Source: Rotaria socialis (taxonomy: Eukaryota; Rotifera; Eurotatoria; Philodinida; Philodinidae). From it: a stretch of DNA of 64,000 nt. Shown here in pieces: positions 26,401 through 39,199 of this stretch. Below the pieces are notes generated by a model. That model did no database searches. It had not been told where the DNA came from and was given only the letters and a program-made list of their open reading frames with translations. Both the position numbers and the translations under genes were made by a program. Within the stretch, counting starts at the first letter, position 1; every line of letters starts with the position of its first letter. The stretch is taken from contig CAJNYU010001940.1 of NCBI GenBank assembly GCA_905331475.1, positions 115,801 through 179,800 of the forward strand, read 5' to 3'.

Positions 26401-27951
26401 TCACAACCGAATCTTTTTCTTTTTAATTGTTTGTCGTATGCCTTCTTAAAGAACAATATAATAAACTATAGATATGGTTCATAGTCTAAATAAAACGATT
26501 AATCAAAACAGATCAATGCAACAATTGATATTTTAAAAAAATAGCAAGTTTATGCACAATTAAGTTGTCTGTAGAAGAACCTTTCGTATCATATTGGTTT
26601 ATTTAACTAGACATTTAATAGGTTTAATAAGAAACGTAATAGTATGAAAACTGATGTTTAGTACGCTTAGGTATGAAATATGATTGCGAAGTAAGCATGG
26701 AGCTACATTTTGGTTCAACAATACAAAAGAATCATACGTTGATATTAATTCAAGAGAAATCATCACTTGCTCTTATCATACTTAGAGAAGATGAATTGAA
26801 GCTATTTGCTGGCATAAGCGAATTCACGGTCAATCTTTTGTATTTTATGAAGTAGCCTATTTAAAACAACAATCGACGAATAACAATTTCGATACTGCTC
26901 ATAAAGCTGTAGTTAAACAAGCAACATAAGAATCTAACACAATGCTGACTCTTTTCACAAGATATACTTAATTATGTAATAAAATCGATCTAGAATACGA
27001 CTGAGAGAAAGCTAAGTGTGATTTTCCTCTTCGAATGATTTCTTGGTAAATAATGGTAATTAGGTCACATAATTATAGTAAATGACGTGTGAAGAATTTG
27101 CAACATTTTCATATACGTTATATAAAGAGAATGGCAAAACGTATTTCATCTATGTTCAGCGTTAGTTTTTGATTTATCATAGATAAACTTTCTTTTTACG
27201 AACAAAAGAAGCTGTCATACTATCTTTGATGCAGTTTAAAAATATGACCATGTTGCATGTTCAACATTTCAAAAATAATCGATCAAATATGAATTTTTAA
27301 ATAATAAGAACAAAAACACGATTCTTTAAGTGTTTGATTTGAAAAAGTTACAGCAAAAAGTTGTAAACATCATGAAATTCAGCCACTCTTCTCATCTGTT
27401 GTAATTTATATGTTGTTTCGTTTTTTTTCTGTCGTTCAATTGACACTATATCATGCATAGCAATAACCAAAAAACTTGCTTTTCAGTGAACAAGTAATTG
27501 ATGAAACGACAATTCAACTGATTGAAACTATGTAGACTCCGCGATACATCGATCGATCTACTACGTCAAGTACACAGATAAAATCGTAAACAAAGATATC
27601 GACTCGATTTGGTTCAGATTTTTTCTTTAAAAACTTGTATGAACAATACCGTGTAGAATCATTAGCTATACAATTGATATGATGGAATTACTAAATGAAA
27701 ATGCCAAAGACAAAGATACACAATATATGTAATCGAATAGTCAATTGAATACGATCATTAAAGATCGTTTAAACTTTCATTATTGAAAGGAAACAGCTCA
27801 AGAAACCAGCGGTCCTATCGCAAAAAAATTGAATGTGTTTTGTTTTTAGCATGAAGTTATTCCATATTGTCTTATTTTCTTTTTTAAATTGATAATAAAA
27901 ACAACGATGAAATAAACTGTCGTTCTTGTTGTTAGTATCTTCACTATTATT
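26401..27951. other. Intergenic, no gene seen
   Basis: AT-rich sequence downstream of the dynein gene up to the stop codon of RPL41. The only open frame of note (26673-26855, +) has no motif and no coding partners. Confidence 0.5.
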
Positions 27952-28093
27952 TTATTTCGATCGTTCCCGCATACGTCTTCGTTTACGTTTGAGTCGTCGC
28001 ATTCGTTTCTTACGCCACTAAACGAGTTAAGAGAGAAAAAGTTCAGACTTCATAATGATTATATATAAAATAAAATCTTACTTTAGCCCTCAT
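27952..28093 (-). CDS. RPL41: Large ribosomal subunit protein eL41
   Basis: A 25-residue ribosomal protein. Exon 1 is only 12 bases (28093-28082, MRAK), followed by a GT-AG intron (28081-28018). Exon 2 (28017-27952) encodes WRKKRMRRLKRKRRRMRERS then K and TAA. The composition is almost all Arg and Lys and matches the highly conserved eL41 throughout, including the position of the intron after MRAK. It sits at the interface of the two ribosomal subunits. It stands alone between the dynein and ADAM10 genes. Confidence 0.95.
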
Positions 28094-28195
28094 GCTTAAT
28101 TAAATGAATTTGATTATAATAAAAATGATATTAAAACACGAAGTTTCTGTTTTCGAGAAAATATCTAGAAGGCACAACGAATTCATTCATAGACA

Positions 28196-28231
<36 letters not shown>

Positions 28232-28709
28232 AATTGTATTTCAAGAAACTATTAGAAAGTGTGAACATAATAACATAACAAAAAAAAGCGAACGAGCAGG
28301 ATCTCGTTTCCGCATAAGTACATAATAAAAAGAAAAAAAGGCCTCCATCTAAATATATATAACTTTTTTTCCTTCTGCATCATAAAGTATCACTTTGAAA
28401 GTGATTGAATGTATATATAAATACGAACATAGCTATATAAATATACACGTAAAAGACTAACAACAGACTATAAGGAACGAATGGAACATTAGACTAATTA
28501 TGAGAAGAAAAGAGCAAGAGAATTTCGCTGAGACAGTTTAAATCTGATCTGTGCCATATGTTAATCAAGAAAGATTTTCATGTCTGACTTGTTGCTTGAT
28601 AGAGAGAAATGAAAAGATATACATATATAGAAACGTGAAATATAAGCTTCTTAATGAAAAGAAAAAAAAGTACTGTTCTAACAAAAAAAAACAAATAAAT
28701 GTATAAAGA
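28094..28709. other. Upstream of RPL41 and downstream of ADAM10
   Basis: Contains the RPL41 5' flank, a TA microsatellite at 28201-28229 and the 3' UTR of the ADAM10 gene. No further gene is seen. Confidence 0.5.
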
Positions 28710-31700
28710 CTAAAGATGAGAGGATTTTATTTTATTCTGCTGTATACGTATCTGTTGCTTATCTGTTGAGTTAGATCCACGTACAAAAACTTTAGGTTGT
28801 CCTTTGGATTGTTGTTGTAGAGAAGTGAGCTCACTCCCAGAAGTTGCTGATGAAGAAGCAGGCTGTCGATTATTATGCATAGCATGTGGCCGAGGACCAT
28901 GACACTAAAACAGAGCAATTGAATTTATCTTTTCTTTCTAAAAACGATTCACATACACCACGCTTCAGCGAAAGAGTTCGAGCTGGTTTCAAACGTGGAT
29001 TTGATGATGGAGTATGAACAGAACAAATTTTTACAAAAATACTCATGAAACCAATGAGACTTAATAAACCCAATACAAAAGCCCACCAATATTCCTAAAA
29101 GAACAAAATTGTTGCTTTGACACGTCGAAAATAAAACAAAACAAAATTAACCTGAATAAGTTGAGTGATTGTACGAATATTCTCTGCATTAAGTAGCATA
29201 TTTTTCAATCGAGTCAATGGACCTTCTGCATCAACAGCACGACATTTCCCAAATACATCACAATAACCAGCTGTTCCAGCACAAGCGTGTCCTTTTGAAT
29301 TTAAGATTAATATAATTAAAAAAGAAACTGAAAATTGAGATTACAAACCAGGTCGATGTTTATAACCAAATCCAGTCATACTATGATTATTCGGCATACG
29401 AAGAGCAAGTGTATCAATACATGAATTTGTTCGAGCTTTGAATAAAAAGAAAATTTTTGTATCATCTATTTGTCTTAAAATTTTCTCATTCTTACTATCA
29501 AAACATCCGATATGACATAGATATTCTCGATCAACATCTCGTTGCCGTAATGGATCTTCAACATTTGGTATTGTTAAAACACATTCTGTTTTATTAATTA
29601 ATGTACATATACTTTTATTACACTCCTTAAAACAATAAGCTTCTTTAGTATACGAAAAAAGAAAGCTTCTATAATACATACCCCTCGGTCACATAATTGT
29701 GTGTTTTGATTACATAATGCATCAATTGGTTTAAAGAATTGTGTATCATTCAGAGGACATGTTGCTTGAATACCACTAGAAATGAAAGAATAATCAGTGG
29801 GATTATGCAGAATGTCTCTGAAGTCTCATAGTAACAAAACAATATGAATAAACTATGATTAGTTTATGTAATTTATAAATTTTTTGTTTTTGTTTTAAAT
29901 ATTGTTGCAGTATGTTTTAAAAATCTTTATCACAAATAGATATGTATTGTTCTTTTACTTCATGAAAAAGTCTATACAACGATGGCACGAATCAATGAGA
30001 TCGTATGCTGTTTCCCAGGCTCAGAATAATCGTCATCAAAATTTACATATTTTCTATGATTATATTGGATGCTTTTTAGAAATCGAATCGCGTAATGTAA
30101 AATTTTAAAGAATATAATATATCTTTTAAAAAATATTTAAATAATCTATAATACGTATTAAAAAGATATTCGTATTGAATTTATCATTAGATTCTTTTTT
30201 TCATATTTGAATTCAACTTACTCGCATCGAACATCTCCAATGCAATCTTGACTGGCCTTGTCTTTATGGCATATATGTGAGGGTGCATGAAAAGTACATT
30301 GATCAGAACAACATGGACCTTTCGATGGACTAAATTTAAATATTAAAATAGATATACGAACAGAATTTTTATGAACATTTACCTGCAACGAGCGCCTGGT
30401 TTTAATTTACAACCTAGTTTGGCATCAGGACCACCAGCTGGATAACAACAATCGTCTGTACATTCAGATATAAAACCACAATCACATTCTTCATTATCTT
30501 CAACATTTCGATTTCCACAATAGCCCACCTGTGAACATTCTATTGAAGTAAAAATAAAATTTACGACTTTATCGATACAATAGTCAAGTATACCAGTTAG
30601 ACAATTAACTTTTCCGACCAGTTCATTTTTAACAGAAATAACAACTGGTCCCATTTTGCCCATGCTACAATTTGAAAATTTATTATTATTTTCTTCAAGA
30701 CCCGTTGTTGCTCGACGATACATTATATAATGACCATATGTTGTATCACCACCACACTTTTCATCATCATGCTAAACAGAAAAACATAATCTTTATACAA
30801 CAGCAAACGTCTCCATCTGATATAATATACGAACTTCGGCGCCTAGATTATGTCCGACTTCATGAGCAAATGTTAATTCTGTCATCAACGATGACGTACG
30901 TGTGTTATGATTGATAACAGTAATCATTCCTGTATTCAGTGTTTTTGTAACACGTTGCCCTTCGTACATATCTTTTGATGATTTTTCGCAAATACCACCA
31001 CGACTATCTAGAAAACAAAGTCGAAATGAAGTTTTATTAATTATTTATAAATATAGAACATACTTGATGCAACACTTCCCATCCACGCTAAACCTAATGT
31101 TCCATCACCAAAGTCTCGTGCAGCAAATATATATGCTAGACAATAATCAGAAAAATCTTCAGCTGAATGCCATGTTAACAAAACATTCGAATCGAGAAAT
31201 GAACGACAAATATTTGTTTCGCTTAAACTTAAATTTTTGTGTCCACAATCATCTGGTGTTAAAATCTAAATTAAAAATTTATAAAATATCCTGAACTTAA
31301 TTTGAAATTTTCAAATAGAATAATCAGGACTCTTATTAAGTTAAGAGTAGAATTTTTCTCCTGCTACTGATATTTTGATAATGATTCTAGTTAAAATCTA
31401 AGAGACAGTAAGGCAATCCTCGAGCATTCATAAGAGACACCATGGCTTACTGAAAATGTTCTCAAATTCTCTGTCTGGTTGAATGTTACGGATCATTGCT
31501 TCCTTGGAAATTTTTATTCCGTATGTGTAATCAAATCCCCTTTACGTAAATCTATATTTATCTTTTACAAAGTTTCTAAAAATACATGTCGTTTAATGTT
31601 AAGTTTGCGAAGTTGTTTCTTTAGCATACAGCTTTCGGACTAATATTCAATAATTCATATAGACTTTCTTCAAAAATTATATATTTGTACAGTTAAAATA

Positions 31701-33051
31701 CTAAAATAGTCAAAAAACTTGACTGATTTGTGATAAGACAATATTTTGATCAAGTATTACAATTATGAAAGCAACGATCAAGTTTATCACCGAACTGAAT
31801 TAAACTCAAATATTATTCTTTCTTTCATATGATGTAACGTTTCTAAAAAGAATCACATACTCGTATTCGTTTAATTCTTAATGTAAATCTATGTAGAACA
31901 TCACCATTAGATTCAAATTTTAATGAACGATAAATCGCATTTGCTGCCGTTACTGTTCGATAAAGAAATGTAACAATTGCATGAATAGTTGGCTCTTTTT
32001 CCTATTCAAAAAGACAAAAAAAATATTTATATATATTTTTCTTCATCAAAATATTGTCGAAAAATATAAATAAAATAACAAATTCTTACATTAAGACCTT
32101 CATTTTTATAAACAACATCCCACAATGTTGGATCGACACGTATATAAATGTAACAGCAAGTACGTTCTCGTTCATTTTTATCTGTTGTCTGTCTTTTTGA
32201 TCTTGTATATCGAGATTTAAAATCCAACTCTACAAAGTCATCTTGTATCGATCGTCTAGTTTCCTTGTTCATTTTCTTTCGATTTTCATTCTTATTAAGA
32301 CCACAAAAGGACGATGATTCATCATTTTCATCAATTACAACTCGTTTAGATCGAAATGCAGTATTACTATTATACTTTGTCATATCAACATCCAGCGCAT
32401 TGTAAATAATCGATGGGCCTGCGTTAACTAAAGTTTGACCATATTTACGAGTTGGTTCAATATGCCAAGTTTCATTTGACATTTTAATAGTACCATCAAA
32501 CCAATTCGAATAGAATCCACCACTCACATACGAAGTATCAGGATGATCTGTTAATTTAATTTTCAATTAATTTTCTGTTTTAAATAAGAAATGAGCGTTT
32601 ACCTAAAACGTAGCCATCAAAAAGAATAGAGGAGTTTATGCTACGGAAAGTAGATAAACCGAGATGAATGTCAGCATCAGAAGCAAAAAAGTCATTAGTA
32701 TTTTTCAAAACTAAAGTTATATTTCTAAAGAGTATCAATGGAAGAAAACGTGTTGTATAATATAGAAAAAAAAAAAGATTTACTTATGATCTAATGCTAA
32801 CGTAAGAATACGATCAGGATTATTTTCTATAATCGAACGTTTGCGTCGATGTATATTCGCTTTTGTTTCATCGTGAATTTCACGAATAACACTGTAACGT
32901 TTAATACCAAACGATGAAAGATTATCAGCATTCACTAAAAGAGATACATTAGAGAATAGGCTTTTCCCCTCAATGAAAACGTACCTAACAAATAAAGTTG
33001 ATATGGCCATGAGTTTGCCAAGAAAAGTAGAAGAATGAGCAGCCACCGCAT
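28710..33051 (-). CDS. ADAM10: ADAM10/Kuzbanian-type transmembrane metalloprotease
   Basis: Sheddase that cleaves Notch, its ligands and other membrane proteins at the cell surface. The best start is the ATG at 33051, which gives the signal peptide [20 protein letters not shown]. It joins through a 50-bp intron in phase 1 to [14 protein letters not shown]. An ATG four bases upstream (33055) opens another frame that does not splice correctly. The prodomain ends near two furin-like sites, RSKRV and RSKRQ (about 32350 and 32205). The zinc motif [10 protein letters not shown] is at about 30870-30840, interrupted by an intron before HDDEKCGG. A Cys-rich disintegrin-like region follows ([21 protein letters not shown]). 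Near the end are [20 protein letters not shown], a membrane segment ([19 protein letters not shown]) and the ADAM10 signature [12 protein letters not shown]. The cytoplasmic tail is joined by a phase-0 donor after KRG and ends SSHL at 28710. A 0.6-kb intron lies at about 31270-31860. Confidence 0.92.
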
Positions 33052-33891
33052 TCATTCAGCCGTTATTCTTTCAATATCTAAAGTATGCAACATCTATATG
33101 ATTTCGTCAATATCATTTTTTTCTTGAATTATACAGTACGTTTGAACAGAATAGAAATACTACCAAAAGGAACATTTCTTAATACATAAAGAATATATTC
33201 ATTGCTCATTTCTTCTTTAATCTACATCTCAATATCTTAGTAGAACAATTTAAAATTTTTATTAGCTTAAATAAACATATCTATTCAAGTAAAAGTGAGC
33301 ATACCAATGGTAAATCGAACAGAGGTCATACATTTATAGTTAATAGGCTGCTAAAACATTATATCCTTCCCTCGATTTTTCAAGGCACAAACCGTTACTC
33401 AGCTGATGGCGAGAGAAAGAAAGAACGACAGACAGACGAGAATTTTTATTGCTTGAGAACCAATCAAACGGTTGAATACATGTAAAGTAAAGGAAACAAA
33501 TTATTGTTTCAGATTATAATTACTTTTTCTCTCCCAAAATGTTTTTTTTCGAAATGGAAACAAATCAGAAAAACAAATTCACATATAATTCTATAGTTTA
33601 TCTTACTTAACGCCATCTATAACAGTGCTGTCATATGAATTCGTTCAAATTTTCATGATACTATTTTATATTTTTTTCCTGCTAAATAACAAATATATTT
33701 CGTTAATATTCAAGAATAAAATGATGATGACGACAGCTAGTTCAGCAGCTGATCGCTATTTGACTTCATGATTGTCGAATCGGGATAATTAAAAAAAAGC
33801 CTGCTTCGTCATATTATTTACTATAACATAATGTCTTGAAAACAAAAGCTCAAGTTAAACTTTATACCTTGATTAAAAAATTCACTTTTAG
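33052..33891. promoter_or_regulatory. Shared 5' region between ADAM10 and a membrane protein gene
   Basis: These 840 bp separate divergent start codons. No open frame or repeat is seen. Promoters for both genes must lie here; no motif can be assigned. Confidence 0.35.
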
Positions 33892-35445
33892 ATGTCATCC
33901 GTGTCATTTTTTGAACAATTGACCAGCAGTGTGTCAATCTCTTTCGTGTCTATTATTTCAGTGGCCACTTTGGGTGTTATATTAGTTTATTCAATTGCTA
34001 GTCGTCTTCTTTTTTCTTCATCAACAAAATCAAGTTCTTCTTTGAAACAACTTACAAATAAAGAGAAGAAAATCAAAGAAGCTAATATAAAAAAACAGCA
34101 ACAAAAAGCGGACACAACATTAACTAATAATAAGAAGAATAACAATAAAGCAAAAAGGAATATAACTACTACAATATCATCATCGTCATCATCAAGTTCA
34201 CAAGCAGAAGAAAGTGACAATGAAACAGTTAATACTATATTACAAAAGCAAAAGGTATTGATTGTATCAGATTTATAGGTTCAGCAAACAAAATTTTTAA
34301 TATACTCTGTTTAGCCAATAAAATCAAATAAGGCTTTAACAGATAAAAAAGCAGTTACTGCGAATGAAAACAAGAAATCGGTCGTTGTTACTAATCAAAG
34401 TAAAACATCATCATCAAAACAACAACAGCAAGTACCTGAACGTGCCGAAAATACTGATGGAGTGCAAAGTGGTGAGAGCAAAAAGAAACTTTCAAAACCT
34501 GCTGAAACGATTGCACTCAACAAGCAACAAACAACAAAGAAAGGTATATTCACAATTTGATTAGACTATAGTAGTAGACGATTTATGTTAAGGCGATACT
34601 ACGAATAGGACAACTACCAATAAGAAACAGCAACCAGTAGTTGTTATACCTGATGTTGATAAACGTACATCAGTCGATGTTCCAGCTAATAGTGATCATG
34701 AAGATGAAGGTCAATGGGTTACACAAGGCAATAAACAGATTAACAATCGTAATCGTAATAAATCAAAAGGTGAAACATCAAATTCTAATAATCAAGAATC
34801 ATCACCACGGCCATCATCATCATCTAACCGCAAGAAAGAACAAGAAAAACGAACAACGTCAATCAATAATACTTTAGCATCAGCAACAAATAAAAATGAA
34901 TCTGAGGTTGAAACAATAGTAACATCTAATATATCTGTTTTGCCAACACCACAAATTCAAGAACCAATTGAGATTTGTCAATTATTGCCAATAAATGAAA
35001 ATCGTTATACAGCTAATGATACTTGGTGGAAACAAGCATTAAATAAGCAACCAACATTTTCTATTGATGACATCGGTGAATGGCCTGAACGTGAACAAGA
35101 TGAAGAATATGTGGTTCAAGTGAAACGTATCGTACCAACGAAAAATATTAGTAAAACTGCATTAACTGAAAAAGATATTAATATTGATGAAAATGATTCA
35201 ATTAATAATCATAAAAATGGAAAAGACGATGAAGTAAAAGTTCTATTTAACAATGCTTTATTGTTTTTATCTCTTTTTGTTTTTAGAAATTAAATTTTAA
35301 TGAACAGGTCAATTCATCAGCAGTTGTCACAGGTAATAAATTCTAATGAAACTTATATGAATATCGATGATGTTTCTTAATAGGTGAAACAACTGCAACA
35401 TCTCAGTCGAAAAAGAAATCATCAAATGTACGTCGAATTTCTTAA
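33892..35445 (+). CDS. Single-pass membrane Lys/Ser-rich protein, LYRIC/MTDH-like (tentative)
   Basis: Five exons: 33892-34254, 34315-34543, 34593-35233, 35308-35332 and 35384-35445. Near the N-terminus is one hydrophobic segment (SFVSIISVATLGVILVYSIA, residues 17-36). A long, disordered, Lys/Ser/Thr/Asn/Gln-rich region follows, with homopolymer stretches. Two short tryptophan-containing islands stand out: DEGQWVTQGNKQINNRNRNK, and DTWWKQALNKQP followed by DDIGEWPERE. The end is basic: QSKKKSSNVRRIS. One N-terminal membrane anchor plus a long Lys-rich tail with Trp islands and a basic end resembles the animal LYRIC/metadherin layout at the ER or nuclear envelope. The residue match is weak, so treat the name as a guess. 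The gene model itself is well supported by splice phases. Confidence 0.6.
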
Positions 35446-36919
35446 GGAAAAAGAAATTCGCGTTGTTTCCGTTTCTTTATTTTATCTTTGATTATTTATC
35501 TGTTTGTTTTCTTTTTGTTTTCTTAATCCTTTTTTTCCTATACTTAGTTCTTTGTTTTTGAAGTTACTATAGTACTTGAACTGCCTTTGATTCGATCGGT
35601 TCCAAGATTGAGGATGATTTTAGCACTCTTTTAAGTTTGTGTGATCTGTTTCTTTTTATTATTCTGCTTTTCTTTCTGTTTCATTATTTGACAAGGGTTG
35701 TGGGACCAAAGGATAATCCGTGTGTATGTGTGTGCGTGTATGCTATTGCAAGTTTGTTTTGATATTGGGGTGATTAGATGCGTGCAATCTGCATTATATA
35801 AAAGGTTTACTTTGTTCTTAGGTAGATCGTATTCTTCAACAGTAATTTTGTTTATCATTTTTTTTTGTATGGAAGTGATAAATAAAACAAAACAAGAAGT
35901 AGAAAGAAAAAGGAAAAAGAACTGTTGCCTGATAATTTGACACTTCCAATTGGTCTAGTTGTTCATGTCTATGATTTCATCTTCTTTGTCTTACTGTTTT
36001 TCTCTTCTATAAAACTGTTATTGTTGTGTTGCTTTTATTCTATCTTTTCTTGTTACAAGTAGATCTGGAAAAGAAAAAACATACAGGCATGAATAGAGTT
36101 CTTATAATTGTTGCTTCATAGAAGAAAAGAACATTTTTGTTTTAACTAAACAGTCGTGAAAAGAATAAACGATTAAATAGCTGAACGTTAGGATTAAAAA
36201 CAAAAACGCACGTTTACACTTATGTAGCGATACTTTGCATTATAGATTAATATAAATCAAATGAAAACTTTCAGAGTATTTTATTCATTGATGTAAATAT
36301 ATATAAAATTATGAGAAAACTTATAATGCATTTGTAAATTTCCCGTTAATATCTAACGAATCATTCTGAAAAAGAATTTTTTTCGTGAACTAAAACAATT
36401 CGATCAACAATCTTGTTTTTTGAATGAATTGTGTGTACGTATCATATACTACTATCTGAGACGAGTATTTAAGCATAGAGATCAAAATTTCGATCTAATA
36501 GAGACAATCTCAGATGCGACCTGACGACGATGATAGACGTGAACTATTTCATAATGACATTTCGAAAGCATTGAATAGAACAAAAGATGACTTGAAATAT
36601 AATATATCAAATACAACAATCTATCGTCATTAACAATAGCAACTATATCCTATATTATTTGTTCACAAAGTGCACTGTTGATCTTTTTATTTTAATCTTG
36701 TATTTTGTTTCTATTGAATTCGAAACTTATAAATCTCAAAGTAAAAGCACAGCAACACAATCTTTGTAAATTATATTACGGTTTGTACATTGAAAAAATA
36801 ACGAAATTTTTTGTTATAATACAATTCTCATCAATATACTTCATATTAATCTATAGGCTGATTTTAGAAGTAAAAGATAATGTAAGTGATAAAATAGGCT
36901 CATTTGCAAAAACATCATT
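35446..36919. other. 3' flank and intergenic, no gene seen
   Basis: T-rich 3' flank of the preceding gene, then AT-rich sequence. A 39-codon frame from the ATG at 36513 to TAA 36632 (MRPDDDDRRELFHND...) has no recognisable motif and no splice partner I can find. Confidence 0.45.
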
Positions 36920-37425
36920 TTATATATTGTTAAAATTGACATTATATTTGACCAAGCCAAATACGTAGAGAATAATACGATTCCCAATAGATGAAATCGT
37001 TTTTTTAGACACTAATTCTTCTATAAATTCTGACCACGGTATTGACTGATCAGAATATGCTAAAAGTGTTAGACTCCACAAATATTCATGATGATCGAGA
37101 ATTACTTTCATACCATGAATGTGTTTTATGGCTACTTCTAAATATTTTATATGACGTGGAATAATCGAAGAAATATCTTCTATGTTGATAATACCATCAT
37201 GAGAAGAATAAGGATAAATTGCGAGTGTACTTAGATTATATACTAATCCCATCAGAATAAAGATGTTGTTCAATGTATTATGAATAAACTTGAGATCTAA
37301 ATCAGGATTAAAAGTGGTTTTATCGATAAGAGAAAGATCGATTATTTTCGAAAGAAATTCAACATATTCTATTCGCCATTCTTGACCCACGTCTATTGTC
37401 AGTTTTGTTAGATGTCGCATAAATA

Positions 37426-37568
37426 GAGATGTAAGCCGAGCGGCTGAGCCACCGCCGCCGGTGGGCACTAAATTTTAACAATTTTCTAATCCGTCGACCC
37501 CGTTGCCATACATAGCTATCGCCTATTTTCAGCCGCCGCCGATCCGAGCATCGGCTTACACCTCTAGA
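37426..37568. mobile_element. 143-bp inverted-repeat element with apparent 8-bp target duplication
   Basis: Flanked on both sides by CATAAATA (37418-37425 and 37569-37576). The ends are inverted copies: TAGAGATGTAAGCCGA on the left and TCGGCTTACACCTCTA on the right. The interior is GC-richer than the surroundings (GCCGCCGCCG). An 8-bp duplication points to hAT-like mobilisation, but no transposase is encoded. It interrupts the 3' exon of the F-box-like gene. Reading across it without the element keeps the frame open (HSTSSVFMRHLTKLT). Confidence 0.7.
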
Positions 37569-37835
37569 CATAAATACTGAACTGGTACTGTGGTCTAAAA
37601 ATAGAAAACACGAGCACTTGATGTTTGTAAAGTAATTACATAAATTTATGCCTACTTAAATCAAAGTTCTTAAAGTTAATCCGTAACGTTTTAAATATAG
37701 GTTTGAAAAAACAAATTCATTTTTAAAAAGAATTTTTTATTCAATTCAAATTACCTCGACAGGACAAAATCCATTTTTATTGCCAAAAACAAAATGTAGG
37801 TGTTACTCAATACATTCTTTTACAAATCATCATAA

Positions 37836-38924
37836 ATATATGTCGTATCGAAGTTACACCGGTCGACGAAGTTCTAACTTCGTCGTATAAATGTGACGAA
37901 GTGATAACTTCGACGCTCATAGTTATCGAAGTTATAACTTCGACGCTCATAGTTATCGAAGTTATAACTTCGACGCTCATAGTTATCGAAGTTATAACTT
38001 CGACAGGGAAATTTGTCGAAGTTATTTTTAATTCACTTATCAATAAATAATTTACCAAAATGAATATTCTGATGCTGAGTGTATGATAAAAAATTAAGTT
38101 TTTTCTAACAAATACTCATTTATTTAATGATAGAGATTACTCATAAATTACGACAAAAACATGAATTATCACCTTAAAGTTTCTTCATTTCTATTTCAGT
38201 TGGTTTCCAGCAAAACTTCAGAGATAGATCGAACTCTTGCAAATAATAGACCTTGTTTTATGTAAAATGCAGCATGAGAATAAACGTTGAAAACAAATTA
38301 CGTATGGTAATAAGATAATGATTAGGTAGCTTATAAATAAAATCAAGTCACTTGCAAAATTTTCCGTAATAAATACGTATGTTGTTGATATCTTTAAGTT
38401 CAAAGTGATGCCAAAAATACAAAGGTTAATCCAATAAAATTACTTAAAAATTTAAATGTATATCTAACACAGTCTTAATAAGAAGATTATATTTGATAAA
38501 TCTATTTTAATTGCCAATTGATGAATATGTGTACCAGTTAAATTAATAAATCGTTCACTTGTTTGCCAACATAAATAAAAAACTTAATTTTCATCCATCA
38601 ACTACACTCAACATTTCACTAAATGATAGCTTTACTTAAACCATCTGCTGCCGCAATCTGTGCTATTAATGTTAGATAACTTCAATTTTTCTTGTCGTAA
38701 TTTATGAATAATGTCTATCGTTAAATAAATGAGTATCTGTTAGGAAAAACTTCATTTTTTATCATACATTCAGCATCAGAATATTCATTTTGGTAAATTA
38801 TTTATTGATAAGTGAATTAAAAATAGCTTCGACAAATTTCTCTGTCGAAGTTATAACTTCGTCACATTTAAACGACGAAGTTGTAACTCCGTCGACCGGT
38901 GTAAATTCGATACGACATATATAT
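37836..38924. mobile_element. Foldback element of about 1.1 kb with long inverted arms
   Basis: The left arm (37836-38155) and right arm (38688-38924) are inverted copies. They begin ATATATGTCGTATCGAA and share ACACCGGTCGACG, the segment AATTCACTTATCAATAAATA, and TTGTCGTAATTTATGA at the inner end. The left arm is longer because it holds three exact 30-bp units (37911-38000). Both arms contain short palindromes of the type CGAAGTTATAACTTCG. Open frames MVNYLLISELKI in both arms are mirror images from the repeat, not genes. No transposase is encoded. It lies within the region of the F-box-like pseudogene. Confidence 0.75.
37911..38000. repeat. Three 30-bp tandem units in the foldback arm
   Basis: Exact tandem copies of a unit beginning CGACGCTCATAGTTATCGAA and ending GTTATAACTT. 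Each unit carries an inverted pair ATAACTTCG / CGAAGTTAT. The other arm has only a single such palindrome, so the array probably expanded after the arms formed. Confidence 0.85.
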
Positions 38925-39199
38925 CGAGCGCTGATACGCCCGTATGACCATGTATCCGAACAAAAACCATTACAAAAATTTAAACATGCCTTCATTGCAG
39001 CAACACCAGCCATTATTTTTGTCAAAGTTAAGTTTATTGCATACACTTTCTCTGTTATCACAGTAGGCGTGTCTACAATCATCGAATTTGAATATGAAAT
39101 TTTATTTGCTTCATATTCATAAATAAAGTCACTGGTACATAAGGGTTTTGTATTGAGCAGAATCTGATTGAGATAATCTATGTAATCACATACAGCCCC

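Noticed and set aside
33892..35445. Secure naming as metadherin/LYRIC
   Set aside because: The similarity is in layout and composition only; low-complexity Lys/Ser tails are common, so the name is kept tentative.
36513..36632. 39-codon frame MRPDDDDRRELFHND
   Set aside because: No motif, no splice partner and no conserved neighbour; could be chance.
37911..38000. Similarity to loxP: ATAACTTCG and CGAAGTTAT arms about 14 bp apart
   Set aside because: Only the outer nine bases of each arm match, the spacer length differs, and the pair arises naturally from the CGAAGTTATAACTTCG palindromes of the foldback arms. No recombinase gene is present.
37911..38000. Regular 30-bp repeats as a CRISPR-like array
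   Set aside because: The units are directly adjacent with no unique spacers, in an intron-rich eukaryotic sequence with no cas genes.
37807..39122. Twin open frames MVNYLLISELKI on opposite strands
   Set aside because: They are the mirror-image inverted arms of the foldback element and consist of palindromic repeats, not a gene pair.
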